Positions 37,566 through 48,837 of a DNA stretch of 64,000 nt are shown piece after piece. Position 1 is the first letter of the stretch. The number at the start of each line of letters is the position of its first letter. Below the pieces are notes generated by a model. That model was given only the letters and a program-made list of their open reading frames with translations. It was not told where the DNA came from and ran no database searches. The position numbers were made by a program, and so were the translations under genes. Source of the stretch: Drechslerella dactyloides (Eukaryota; Ascomycota; Orbiliomycetes; Orbiliales; Orbiliaceae); assembly GCA_020064725.1 (NCBI GenBank), contig JAGTWJ010000002.1, positions 4,588,001-4,652,000 on the forward strand, written 5' to 3'.

Positions 37566-37590
37566 GGTAGCTCAGCTGTGGTTTAGAGCT
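37566..37590 (+). other. tRNA A-box-like relic
   Basis: GGTAGCTCAGCTGTGGTTTA closely follows the D-arm/A-box pattern of eukaryotic tRNAs. The downstream 45 bases do not give a B box (GGTTCGAnnCC) or a matching acceptor stem. I regard it as a degraded tRNA or tRNA-derived element rather than a gene. Confidence 0.3.
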
Positions 37591-40500
37591 CACTAATATC
37601 AGATCTTTAACAGTCCGTCCCGGTAACCCGGGTATATCCCCCTGGGACATGCCCCATCGGCCCCGGAGCCCGCCACAAGCGAGCTCTGCCTCACTCACCT
37701 TTTTTATTAACCCGATGAAGAATAGGGCGGTTTGCCTGCGCCACATCTACTGGACCTTCTCGAAAACTTCCTTATCAATCAGAATCCACAATTTCTCCAA
37801 AGTCACTGGGCATCGCGATCGAACTAATAATCAAAAAACCCGGAAAAGAATTTCTATGAGGGATTTAATTGGCCATTCATTTCACTTAATACCTGAAGGC
37901 GAAAATTTTTTGTTCGTGATCGCAGAATCATGCACACCACCATCATTGCGCATTGACGAGAAGAGTGGATATTTTTTGTCGAGGTGAAATTCGAAAGGAT
38001 GTCAGGGGCCAACGTTTGTAGGATTTGTTGGGGACATTCTTTCGTCAAGAGTAGGCCCCTGGCGCCCATCCGGCTGAGGCTCTGGGTCGGCCGGTCGACG
38101 ATAGACAGCTTACTGTGTGCGCATCCCCGCTCGAAGCTCACGAGACGGTTTGAAAATAACACAACGAGGAATGTTCCCTTATTCAGAAAGGCTAGCCAGA
38201 TGGATAAAGGTTCTGCGATGAGCCGGCCCCACCGGGGAAAAAAAAAATATTTTGCATGCTTGACGCGATGCGATGACATTCTTAATTTCAGGAAAATCAA
38301 GACCGAAAAAAAGGAAAGCCACAACTATAGCCAAAAGAGCAGATGGCTAGCGTCTCCGAACCGAAAAGCTGAAACGCTGGACAGCCCAGATCACCAAAAG
38401 GAGGAGAGAAATATTCGAAATGAGGAAGAAATCCAACAATGTCAGGGGGCTGGAGGCAAGAAGATCAGGGATTCTCGGTCGCGTCTGCAGGGACAAGCAG
38501 AGGAAGAGTCTTCCGTCGTTCCCTCTGGCAAAAAACGTGGGCATAACCTCCCTGGTCGCTGTGCAGCAGCAGCCTGTGCGGTCGCCATCGGAGGCTGCAT
38601 CGCAAGTATCCATGCAACCTCGATATTCCTTCCTTTGGGGGCGTTCTCTTTCCTTCGCGGCACGACGCTGGGTTTTTTGATCTTCATATCGGTCTTGGTC
38701 TTCCTATTCGATAGCTTCGCAAACTGAGTAATTTTGTATTGACATGCATCGAACTCGCTTCGATCCTGGTGCATGTACGGCAGCTTTTTGTGTGCGGTTT
38801 GTTGACCTCTCACTCGTGCATATGCGATGAGATGAGGTGGGGGCAAACTGTAACCTAACCTCCAAGCTTGCGTCTTATTTCACTTCTCATGCCTTTCCGA
38901 GAAGCCTGTGCCGACCGAAGGGAAAGCTCGGGAATCAATCGAAGATATGAACCCAGTGCCACCCCTCGTGCGTCCTGTGCACATTTTCACCTGCTCACCA
39001 GAAATTGCAAATCGCAATTGCGCGGCAAGAGCGAGTCTACTTACCGCTCGAGTATGCAATGCGCATGCGCATGTCCGCCAATGCTGTTGCTGGTGGATAG
39101 CTAACTTCCAACATTTCGTCCAGTCATTCACAACCATACATGTAACGCGAGTTAGCTAGCACCTGCGAAATGGCACCAAGGAATCCTGTTGAGAGCGCGC
39201 GCCCATTTTGTCGCCAGGAAAGATCGGACGAAAAATTCCGTTTGGGATAGTCCCTGTTGGGCGATGATCCTGTGCTTGCCCGGCGACTCCAGTCCTGAAT
39301 GACAAACTTGACACATTGCGGTTTCTCTTGTATCAACGTTACTGTGGGTGTGGAACTCGAAGGAATGGGATAGATGAGGCGCCGAATTATAATTACGACC
39401 ATCAATGTCGGAGCCGCGGAGACCACGGGGCCGGTACACGAAGATGGTGGTCCAATGGCAATTACGCTGCAACACCGCCCGTTTGTAATATACAGATCGC
39501 GATGATATATTTAGGCACAGCCTCCACGAAAATTGGTCCTCTGCCTGCTATCAAATCACTGTGTAATACCTGGGGCCCACGCAACGTCCGAGATCGATGT
39601 GACGTTTCCTCGATGATCCATACTGCATGCTTCCTCGATCAAACGTAGATGCTTCCCGTACCCCCGTATACTGCCCCCAGTACTTCCGTGGCGGTCGAGA
39701 CCACTGAACACATGGCGTACGCCCAAGCTACGTAATCCATCCGATTGATCCAGCGTAGTTAGTTGGAAGTTGAGTTGCAAGTTTGACTCACCGTGCAGGC
39801 AATGTAAACGCCGACTGCAAGCATAACTAAGCCTTGTCCGTTGTCGCCTCCGTATTCCAAGGCCGATATCCTCACAACAACAAGCCCGACGCGTATTGCA
39901 TAGACGAAAACAAGTACTTTATGTGCACTATCGCGGATATAATCCGCGGAGTTTACATTCGTCAGTAGCGACGGGCAAAAAATCCAACGCAACACAACGC
40001 GCAAAACGCCAATTTTGACTTTGGTTGACTCAGACGTGCAGGCAGCAATCATGTGACACAAATCACCAGCCAGTTGGTACCATTACTTCCGATGGCAAAA
40101 ACGTCAAAAATGCCAGATTCTAGGATATATCGCGTTAGGCATCCGCTAGGTTTGTCAGCTCGAGGGTTACGCAGGCTGTTGTTGGAATCCTATTAGTGGT
40201 GATCGAGCGTTCATTCGGATTCGAAGTACGTGGGCTGTGATCTATACGTATACGCGTACAGTGCACCTTTCTTGGAAGGTTGAGTTCACATGCGAGGTCG
40301 AGACCATTTAACGTTCCGGTTCCCCCCGGCAGGCAAGATCAACTTTAGGCATAATATTCGCGTCTGGCGACGTACATGTATGATGTAGCTAGCAATATGC
40401 AGTCTATATATGCATGGGTCGTACAACCGATTTTTCGATAGATTTGAAATATTTCAGTTGTGCACTTTGTGGCCAAGGAACCATAGCCATGTCTCTGGGT

Positions 40501-42593
40501 CCCACGGAGGCGAAAACATCAAAAGGTCGTCCGGGAACGGGCCATAAGTGCAATGCAGATGCCCTAAAGGCTCCGGCGGGCTGCGTTTCTCGACGACGCA
40601 GATCCACATTTGCATTCGAGGTATCGACGTGACATCATATATCGTTTGCTATTCATGCAGGCATCGTCGCTGGGTCATGGCTTGTATCCACGATGGAACG
40701 CCTTGCAGTTCACCGCTGGAACAGTCTTTCAACGGCGATGCCTCAGGGCGAGACCTGGTCGGTGAACGTATGCACGTATATGAGTCATTGCCGTACACAA
40801 AATTGATTGATCAGGAAACTGCATTCAGGTCAACACTTATTTGCCGTTGCATTTCCCAAAGCGTGTTCGTCGGCGTACTGGTTGGATTTCAGGCCAACGA
40901 GCATTCGCTGAACGAGGAAGCCGGGTTTGCGTAGAGACATTGGCTTGAGCGCAAGCCTATCGAGTCGATAAATCTCAACTTTCTGAGACACCATCATAAA
41001 TCGCGCAGGCAAACAGACTTACAGACTTCCAGGCGTCCAGGATCATAGCAGTACTCGACATCCCGGCAACCTACGCTATGAATATATCGTCAGCCGAATG
41101 ATAGGATTGTACAAGCGATGCGTATGAGCTAGCTAGGCATCTCTGGATCCTGCCGACCTTCGTTTCTGATGGATCCGGATCCTATCCAATCGCTTGCCTG
41201 GGAATGTGGAGCCGTCGCCACCGCTTGTGGGCGCTTGGTTATCAGCTGGTGTGAAACTTAAGGCTTTCTTCGGCCACACCGGGGGAGATATCCAGCTTGT
41301 GTAAGAGGTTTGCAGTGAGTGGGTATCGATGCTTTGTGCACAAAGTTGTCATCTTCGTGCATATGCATGTGCAGGTATCTTGAGGCCTGATCCATCGAAT
41401 CTAAGTTTCACGACGGCTGACTGGTTGCACTGAACCTGGGCATGGATTCACGCATGCACGCCCGGGAATCGATGCTATATGCCGCCGGATATTCGCATCG
41501 GGCGTACATTATATAGCTCTGAAAGGTGTAGAGCCGCCTTCCCGGAGCCCGCGGTCTTCAGTTTTGCTCGATTCACGGTGACATCTATGTCTCTTCGGCG
41601 AGTCCAAGGAATGTCGCAACGAGCCAAAGCCGGGAACCTCGAGAAGAGATTTCAATACGAAGCAGACGTCCTCGGCGTCGAGATGGTTGAGCTTGCAAGC
41701 TCGATGTCCGAGCAGTGCCAGATGCGCCGGGGCCCAGGTCATACGTGGTGACAAGTAGACTGCAACGTGATCGATTATATCTGATTTTATTTGCGGTAAT
41801 TTATCAGACGTGTATGCGGCGGGCCGAGCCTGTCCACAAGATTTTACAACAGGTATCAACGCGACTGACGATTAGCCTCGGGCAAGTCTAGTCCCCAGAC
41901 TAGCTGACGACATCCTTTCTCGCAGATTTCGCTGTAGCACACCGACAGAGCTTCCTATAGAGCAGGAATTCCAATGTTGATCTCCGATATTCGAGATATG
42001 TGAATTAGCTACTTACTTAACTCGGAGGGTGTATAATGGGCTTGTTCGGGTTTTGTGGCACACGAAACAGTGGCTTATATCGACGTGGACATAGATAGAA
42101 CTCGGTCGAGGTTTCTCATTTAACATCTCGCCATGACCATACATATGGCATGAGGTCCTAACAGGAACGCACCGTGTGCATATAGAAGATATCGAAGGAG
42201 ATCTAAAATAACGAGATAATTGCGCACCTTCGACAAAATCAGGAGAGAAATCACCTACAAGCCTGAATCTTTCAAGAGACGCAACAACGTACACCAATCA
42301 CCTCTACCACTATCCCAAGCTCGCATCTCGGATCCACCGCACCGTATAATCTAAATACAAAAATATGATCGAAACAATAGCGCAACCCGATTAAAGCAAG
42401 CGTAACATCGTACAGACATAAATCATAACATCGTAACCGCGCACCAGTCTATGAATCAAAGCACTTTTCAAACACAAACGCGCGAGACAAGCAAAACGGT
42501 ATAAAGACCTCCGAACTTTTGATCATTACTTACCTAAGTGCACACCCCTTCATCCGTGCACTTGCCCAGTGCGCTGCACTGGGCACCGTGCCA

Positions 42594-43603
42594 TCAGCAA
42601 TAGTCATAGTCATATCCGTATCGCCGCACTCCACGCCCTTCGTACCCCCGTCCCCTATACAACGGCCTGCCGCCAAGCAACCCCGCAAAGTTGAAGTCGT
42701 CGTCGTAAAAGGGCGGCAGCGGCGGCACCTCTCTATCTCTCATACGTGCGCGCAGTATATGCTCCAGGTCATAGTAGAATGCGTGCGACGAATTGTGCCG
42801 CTCCTCACGTAGCCCGAGATCGCGTTGCAGGCGGCGCAGGCACGTCCAGGCTTCTGCGGGTGCTTTGATTTGGAACTTGACGGTCTCCGCGCGTCGGGCC
42901 AGGTCCTTCAGGTAGTTGGAAGTGGTAGTGTGGGCGTACATGCAGGCGCCAGGGATGAAGCGGCGGCCTTGGCTGTTGCTATAATAGTTGGTGGAGGGGT
43001 ACAGGCGGAGGGTGACTTCGTAGATGTAGTCCTCCTCTGAGCTGAGATAGCCGGGGTAGCCTATGGGTTTTCAGACGGGTTAGTGGTGTGACACCAATGG
43101 TATATTCATTGCAATGGCTTACCCTCCGATTCGAGGTAGTCCTCGCCTGTGTGCCGGCGGATCATAACAGACTTGACGTCAGTTAGAGGGAAATATGCCT
43201 CGCCAATAGTATTCGATCGCGCCCCGCCAATCCTGCTCGCACGGGAGATCAAGCGCGAGCTCCCCTGTAGCTGGTCAAGCCGGACGGACAGGTACGGCCC
43301 CGAAGACGGGTCTCTGTCCCCATTGTCGAATACGACACTGAAGCGAGCACCGTGCGGAGTTAGGGCTGAGAGATCGACCTTGCGGGTATCGTCCCGCGTG
43401 TACCATACTCGCTGGAGGTACTGCATTGCGTGCGACGAGGTGTTCTCGCCATAACTGTCGTGAAGGTGGAAAGGGAGGAAGAGGTTCTTGAAGACCTCTG
43501 CAAAGTTGCCGGCGGCGGCGAGGGTCATGTCGGAGTGGTCGCCTCGTGGGGCGTCCCAGCCGCAGCGGGCGGTCATGTGGGAACGGGCCCGGTGCATGGT
43601 CAT
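42594..43603 (-). CDS. Protein of unknown function, two exons
   Basis: Two exons, 43603-43123 and 43060-42594, joined through GTAAGC...CATAG give 315 residues in frame; the join reads EDYLESEGYPGYLSSEEDYI. I do not recognise the family. The N-terminal half has hydrophobic/aromatic blocks (FAEVFKNLFLPFHLHDSY, about residues 34-51) and an Arg/Lys-rich middle. The C-terminal half contains SNYLKDLARRAETVKFQIKA, then an acidic/Arg/Tyr/Gly-rich tail ending in repeated Tyr-Asp. There is no signal peptide or clear membrane span. The codon bias towards C/G endings and the clean splice support a real gene. The first ATG of the frame is used. No upstream gene lies within 1 kb; the next gene to the right is on the same strand. 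Confidence 0.68.
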
Positions 43604-44726
43604 TTTGCAGAATTATACTTCGTATGTACGACTGTAGGTGTGTGTTTCGGCTATGATCTGATTCCTCGACGGTTCGGATTCGATCTTGATTCGACGTATT
43701 TGTGAATACTATATTTAGTCGAGTATTGGAATCGTGGACAGAAATTTGATTGTTGGAGGAAAATGAAAATCGCTAGTCGATTCGTTGTATAAGCTGATTC
43801 AATTGTGAGACGCCTAAAGTTGAATGGTGTATGGCATGTGTATATCTCGGTCCATCGACCGACTGGCCGGAATGAACGAGCTCGTATTTATACACGAAGC
43901 CGGACGTACGTGACCGACCAGTGGCTCAATTGCGCTACGGAATCGATCGCAAACTGCATGCTGCCAGCAAATCGCGAGGACGGTGACACTGACGTATCAC
44001 TTTGTCCCTGCTGCATCTCGCACATCAACGGGTCAGAAGCTCGAGAAGCATCCTTCGTGCTTGCGTGACATCAGAGGATGTCATATTGTCGAAGGAGTCA
44101 ACCACAAGGATTGTTTGCTCTGTGCTTGAGATTTTCAGAATCGCCATGGGAGCCTCGCGCATGTATGCATTCACGGGCCTCGAGATGCTGTTTGGTTGGT
44201 TGGCAGATTTCTTGTGCACTGCTCGCGTATCGGTGCAGACGTGGTTCCGGTATGGTGTAACTGAGCCGGGGGTGTCATGGGGCCTCCGACTGGGCGGCTG
44301 CAGGATACAATGAGTAAATCTTGTAGAGTTTGCACGAACAAGCTGGGGCCGTGGCGGACTGTTGTTACTGTAATCTGTCCCCGATAACGGCGAGTTTTGT
44401 CGTTTGGAAGCGATGCCCTTTGCCCCTGATACTGACGAATCTACATCTATAGTCCAAGTTCGATAACAGGAATTTATCTACAGCTATCTCTTTAAAGATA
44501 GGAATCACTATATCCTAAAGATGATATTCTACTTGGAATTGCGAGCTTGCATCGATCTTAAATGCCATTCTATTGGATGTATAAAAAAATGCACGGAGGT
44601 AATGTCCACGTTGTCTATCGCAAATGCAATCAATATACCCATCATCAATGCATCCTAACCCTCCTCAACAGTCATGATATCATGATCGCCATCTCACAAT
44701 ACACAAATGCACATAGATAGGTAGAT
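43604..44726. other. Intergenic
   Basis: Upstream region of the minus-strand gene starting at 43603 and 3' flank of the one ending at 44727. AT-rich from about 44.4 kb onward. No gene or repeat is recognised. Confidence 0.55.
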
Positions 44727-46297
44727 CTAATAGCCCTCGCCACCCATGCTCAGCAGCCGGCTCTTCGCCACCACCATCTCCCGGCTAATCTCCCCCACGC
44801 TACGACATCCCATCAACATCATAACCGTCCTGAACTCCCGCTCCAGCGTCTCCAGCACCCACCGCACCCCCTCCTCTCCGCCAACCCATAACCCCCACCA
44901 CACGGGCCTGCCAATCCACACAAAGTCCGCGCCGAGCGCCAGCGCTGTAAACACGTCCGCACCCCGCCTCACCCCGCCGTCGACATGCACGGGGACTCGG
45001 CCGCGCACTGCCTTTACGATACCGGGTAGTGCGTCGAGCGCGGAGATGCATCCGTCGAGCTGCCGGCCGCCGTGGTTCGAGACGATGATGCCGCGTGCGC
45101 CGTGCGCGATCGCGGCCTCGGCGTCCAGTGGGTGGAGGACGCCCTTTACCCAGATTTCAAGGTACGTGTGTTCTTGCAGCCAGGGCATGTCGCGCTCCCA
45201 GTTTACCGATGGGTCGACGAGGATTTGTTTGCCGCTGCCGCTGTTGTTCGAATTCTCGCCTCTACCGTTTGAATTTTCGTTCGTGATGGTGTCGGTGAGT
45301 GCGGTCGTGGAGGTGTCGGGATTCGATGCCGACTGGTCGAGCGGGCCGCGGAAGTCCTCTGAGAAGTTGCCGAGGCGTAGATATCTGGGCATGACGAAGT
45401 TGGATTTGATCAGTCCTGGCCGGTTGCCGGGTACCGGCGAGTCGACCGTCAGCACGACCGCCTTATACCCCGCAGCTATGAATCGATTCACTCTGTTAGC
45501 CTGGCCCGACCTTAGAACTTGGTAGATTGATGCTGCGACGAAGAAGTAGGAGAATATATACACGCCTTCAGCCCGCTGCAATAGCTCGACGTTCAGCTCC
45601 CGCCCACCACTAACCAAATAGATCTGCAAGAAAGCAGCACTCTCCCCACCCACACTCTTAACATTCTCCATCGACGAGTTCGAAAACGTAGACAGCGCAA
45701 ACGGCACGCCGGATGAGTTTGCGGCGGCGGCGGTCGCTGCCTCGCCGGCTGAGTGCGCGAGACGCTGCATTGCTGAGGGGCCGATGCCGAAGGGGAGGCG
45801 CCAGGGGAGGTTGAGGAGTGGGGTTACGGGTGCGAGGTTGACCGTACTCGTGTCTGTAATTATGAGCCCGTCAGCATTGTACTTACGGATGACTCGTGTA
45901 TCCACGCCAGCTTGGGATATATAGAGTAGCTGATATCTCAAGAGGGAATTGTTGCATTTTCTTCCATCTCGCGTTGTGGGTTTTTTTCAACTGCTAGGCA
46001 AAAAGCATTATACAGAGACCATAGTACAAGATCGTTACCCAGATACCTACTAGCTTCGATCGAATGAAGATAGTATAGTAGAATGTACAAACCTCTCATC
46101 ATCCGCGGCACGACCAGCCAACGGTCCCACACCTCCAAATTCTCACGGATAGTGCGCCCCTCCTCCGCCCCATCGTACAAGTAATCCCGCACCATAGGAT
46201 CCATGCTCGCCAGACAATGCGCCTCCAAGTCCTTGAGCGAGAGCACGTCGCGGGGCATCTTCAGCGTTCCGCCCCCCTTTGCGCCATTAGTAGCCAT
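44727..46297 (-). CDS. FMN-dependent 2-hydroxyacid dehydrogenase (lactate/glycolate oxidase family)
   Basis: Stand-alone flavin domain of the family that includes glycolate oxidase, lactate oxidase and the core of cytochrome b2. It oxidises an L-2-hydroxyacid to a 2-oxoacid with FMN. Proposed exons are 46297-46093, 45853-45564 and 45500-44727 (422 residues). Family landmarks: DYLYDGAEEG with the substrate Tyr (39-46), GIGPSAMQRLAH, FLQIYLVSGG, LTVDSPVPGNR, EIWVKGVLHPLDA with the FMN Lys, catalytic His308 and substrate Arg in SNHGGRQLDG, then VHVDGGVRRGADV and WIGRP. No cytochrome b5 domain precedes it. The C-terminus GGEGY is not a peroxisomal signal, suggesting a cytosolic enzyme. A Ser/Asn/Thr-rich insertion of about 40 residues lies in the loop before the catalytic strand. 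Intron 1 (239 nt) is long and may hide a micro-exon, because the usual 'RDVSxxDTST' region is short here. The second junction is also approximate. Confidence 0.87.
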
Positions 46298-46967
46298 TGT
46301 GCACGTGTCACGAAGCCGTGAATTCGAGTGTGGGGGTACGAGTGCTGGTATTGATTGCAAGCGCGGTGTTGATGTCGTCGTCGATGGTCCTAGGGAGAGA
46401 TTCTATTCGGCTCGCTTTATCGTTTATAACTTATCTGTCTGTTGCTGTGATAGCGAAGTTAAGGGCTAATCAATACACACACACATTCAGCGCGATGACC
46501 AATCGATCCGGCGTATGAACAGTCCCCGGCTCGATGCCGGAGTCTTATTACAGACTATTTGTACATGCGCTGTAGTATACTAGCAGCTATCCGGGTAAAT
46601 ACGTTCCTTTACGGATCTCGGAAAATGGATAATTCCTCCATTCATTCATCGTCCATTCACCGTGCAGATAAGCTGCACACTAAGCTACCATCTAGCTCCA
46701 TAGTCTCCACCTGCCCCTCGTTCCAACCAAAGCAAGCAGCCGACTATCCCAACCCGTGCACACACACACCACAATCTCTCCGCACCAAGGAGAATAGAAT
46801 AAAGAAGCTCGATCGTTAAGAATGACGGCGGTAACGTCGAGAACGTAAAAACACCAGCCCATAGCATGGGGAATAATAATACTTTTCAAGCCGTGGTCAT
46901 GAGATAAAAGAAAGAAGAAAAAAAGCTAATCGACTAACAAAGGGAAACGAAGACCTCCAACGGCAGC
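46298..46967. other. Intergenic between hydroxyacid and aldehyde dehydrogenase genes
   Basis: Spacer of 670 bases between two genes on the same strand. It holds the promoter of the hydroxyacid dehydrogenase and the 3' flank of the aldehyde dehydrogenase. No further gene is seen. Confidence 0.6.
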
Positions 46968-48837
46968 TTAGAACATCGCACCCTTCATGTTGATCGAGAC
47001 GGTCTTGATCTGTGTGTAGTTCTCCAACGCGGCCTTGCCGAGCTCGCGGCCGATGCCGGACTGGCGGAAGCCGCCGAAGGGCAGCGCCGTGTGCAGCATG
47101 TTGTACTGGTTGACCCAGACCTATAAACTAGTCAGCACTGATCAAGCACGGAATGGATAGAAAAGTAAGAAGGGAGGTCAACGTACAGTGCCGGCCCGGA
47201 GGCAGTCGGAAACTTTGAGGGCGGTGTTGAGATTCTTGGTGTGCACGGCGGCAGCAAGGCCGTACGTGGAGTCGTTGGCAGCATCGACGACATCATCGAT
47301 ATCCTTAAACTTGGCGATCGCGCAAACGGGTCCAAAGATCTCCTCCTGCATGATCTTCATGTCGTTCTTGACATTGGAGAAGATGGTCGGCTTGATAAAG
47401 TAGCCGACGTCGCCGTGGCGCTCGCCGCCCGTCTCGACCTTGGCGCCCTCCTCCTTGCCGACGTTGATGTAGTGCATGATGCGGTCGTACTGGAGCTGGC
47501 TGACCTGCGGGCCCTGGAAGGTGTTCGGGTGGAAGGGGTCGCCGACGATGTTCTGCTCTGCTCGCTCCTTGAAGCGGGCGACAAACTTGTCGTAGATGCT
47601 CTCCTGGACGTAGATGCGCGAGCCGGCGCAGCAGCATTGTCCGTGGTTGTAGAAGATGCCAAAGTTGACCCACGAGATGGCCTCGTCGATGTCCGCGTCC
47701 TCGAAGACAATGTTGGGGGACTTGCCGCCGAGCTCGAGCGTGACCTTCTTCAAGTTGGAAGACGCAGCGGCCTTCATGATGGTGCGGCCGACGAGGGTCG
47801 AGCCCGTGAAGGCGACCTTGTCGATGTCCATGTGCGAGGCGATGGCGGCGCCAGCGGTCTTGCCGAAGCCGGAGAGGACGTTGATGACACCGGGTGGGAA
47901 GCCCGCCTCCTTGCACAGCTGGGCGGCGAGCAGGCCGCCGAGCGGGGTCTGTTCAGCGGTCTTGAGGATGACGGTGCAGCCGCAGGCGACGGCGGGAGCG
48001 ATCTTCCACGCCCACATGAGGAGCGGGAAGTTCCAGGGGATGATCTGGCCGCAGACGCCGATTGGCTCTCGCTTGGTGTAGTTGAAGGTGCCCTCGGCGG
48101 TGGTGATGACCTTGCCGTGGATCTTGTCGGCCCAGCCGGCGTAGTATCGGAGGCAGGCGATGCAGGCGCCAATGTCGCCGCGGGCCATGCTTATGCTCTT
48201 GCCATTGTCGAGGGCCTCGATGGAGGCGAGCAGGTCGAGGTTCTTCTCGAAGAGCTCGGCGAGCTTGTAGAGGAGCTTGCCGCGGTCAGCGGTCGACATG
48301 GTGCGCCATTCGCTGCCGGGGTGGAAGGCTTTCCGCGCAGCGGCGACAGCCTGGTCAAAGTCATATCGTCAGCTGATGCTTCTTCATGGAGGGGCAGGGG
48401 TGATTGGAGACTCACGATGTCGACATCCTCCTCGGTGGCTTCGTGGACCTTGCAGGTGACCTTCTCGGTGGCCGGGTTGATGACCTCGAACTCCTGGCCC
48501 AGCTTGCCCTTGACGAACTCGTTGTTGATGAAGCTACAGGGGATCGATATCAATTCGCCCGGATTAGCCCGAGGTCGTCACAGAGGGGAGCGGCATGATA
48601 TCGTATCGGGCAATGCAGCCGAGGGAAGTGGGGCTGCTGCACGGCTAGCCGAGCGAGCTTGTCAAAAGTCCCCGCCTGCAGCACGTCTCGATGCGACTCT
48701 CTGGGCACGGTGAATTGATGCATGGTGGGGGATAATATATACGTATACCGAAGCAACGGACGAAGGGAGGGAGCTTACAGGCCGGTTGGCTGGGTGTACT
48801 TTCCCGTGATGGGAGTCTCGAGCGTTATCGAAGTCAT
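46968..48837 (-). CDS. aldA: NAD(P)-dependent aldehyde dehydrogenase
   Basis: Class 1/2-type aldehyde dehydrogenase oxidising aldehydes such as acetaldehyde to acids; probably cytosolic, as no mitochondrial presequence is seen. Exons 48837-48779, 48533-48416, 48350-47187 and 47120-46968 splice to 497 residues, the normal family length, with all joins restoring family sequence (TQPTGLFINNEFV; RAGTVWVNQYN). Visible landmarks: the cofactor-binding WNFPLLMWAWKIAPA, the second glycine motif FTGSTLVG, general base Glu265 in VTLELGGKSPN, catalytic Cys299 in GQCCCAGSR, EEIFGPV, and the C-terminal PFGGFRQSGIGRELG. The N-terminus (MTSITLETPITGKYTQPTG) and gene structure match the ethanol-inducible type called aldA in Aspergillus; the symbol is by resemblance. 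A TATAAAG lies about 160 bases upstream on this strand. The neighbouring hydroxyacid dehydrogenase is on the same strand 670 bases downstream. Confidence 0.95.

Larger units (their letters stand above)
31571..42593. other. Long gene-free region upstream of the gp1-like gene, with tRNA-like relics
   Basis: Eleven kilobases without a convincing protein gene. Next to 31570 the sequence reads as a leader or upstream exon of the gp1-like gene, with a TATA-like stretch (minus strand) near 31950. Between about 35.3 and 38.2 kb several short matches to tRNA internal promoter boxes appear without complete cloverleafs. T-runs of 7-10 are frequent from 35.8 to 38.3 kb. Longer frames (for example 36800-37408 and 37984-38727) are low-complexity or random in character. 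A spliced gene with short exons cannot be excluded. Confidence 0.5.

Noticed and set aside
37984..38727. A 247-codon plus-strand frame with Lys/Glu-rich middle and hydrophobic C-terminus.
   Set aside because: The composition tracks local A- and T-runs; no recognisable family or plausible promoter context, so not annotated as a gene.
39759..40061. A 100-codon minus-strand frame with hydrophobic stretches (VFVYAIRVGLVVVRIS) and a GTGAGT donor, briefly considered as part of an RTA1- or PTH11-like membrane protein.
   Set aside because: I could not find flanking exons that continue the frame sensibly, and the resemblance is weak.
47241..48713. A 490-codon open frame on the plus strand opposite the aldehyde dehydrogenase.
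   Set aside because: It is the antisense shadow of a gene with strong C/G third-position bias, which suppresses stops in that frame. The minus-strand reading has all catalytic motifs and clean introns.
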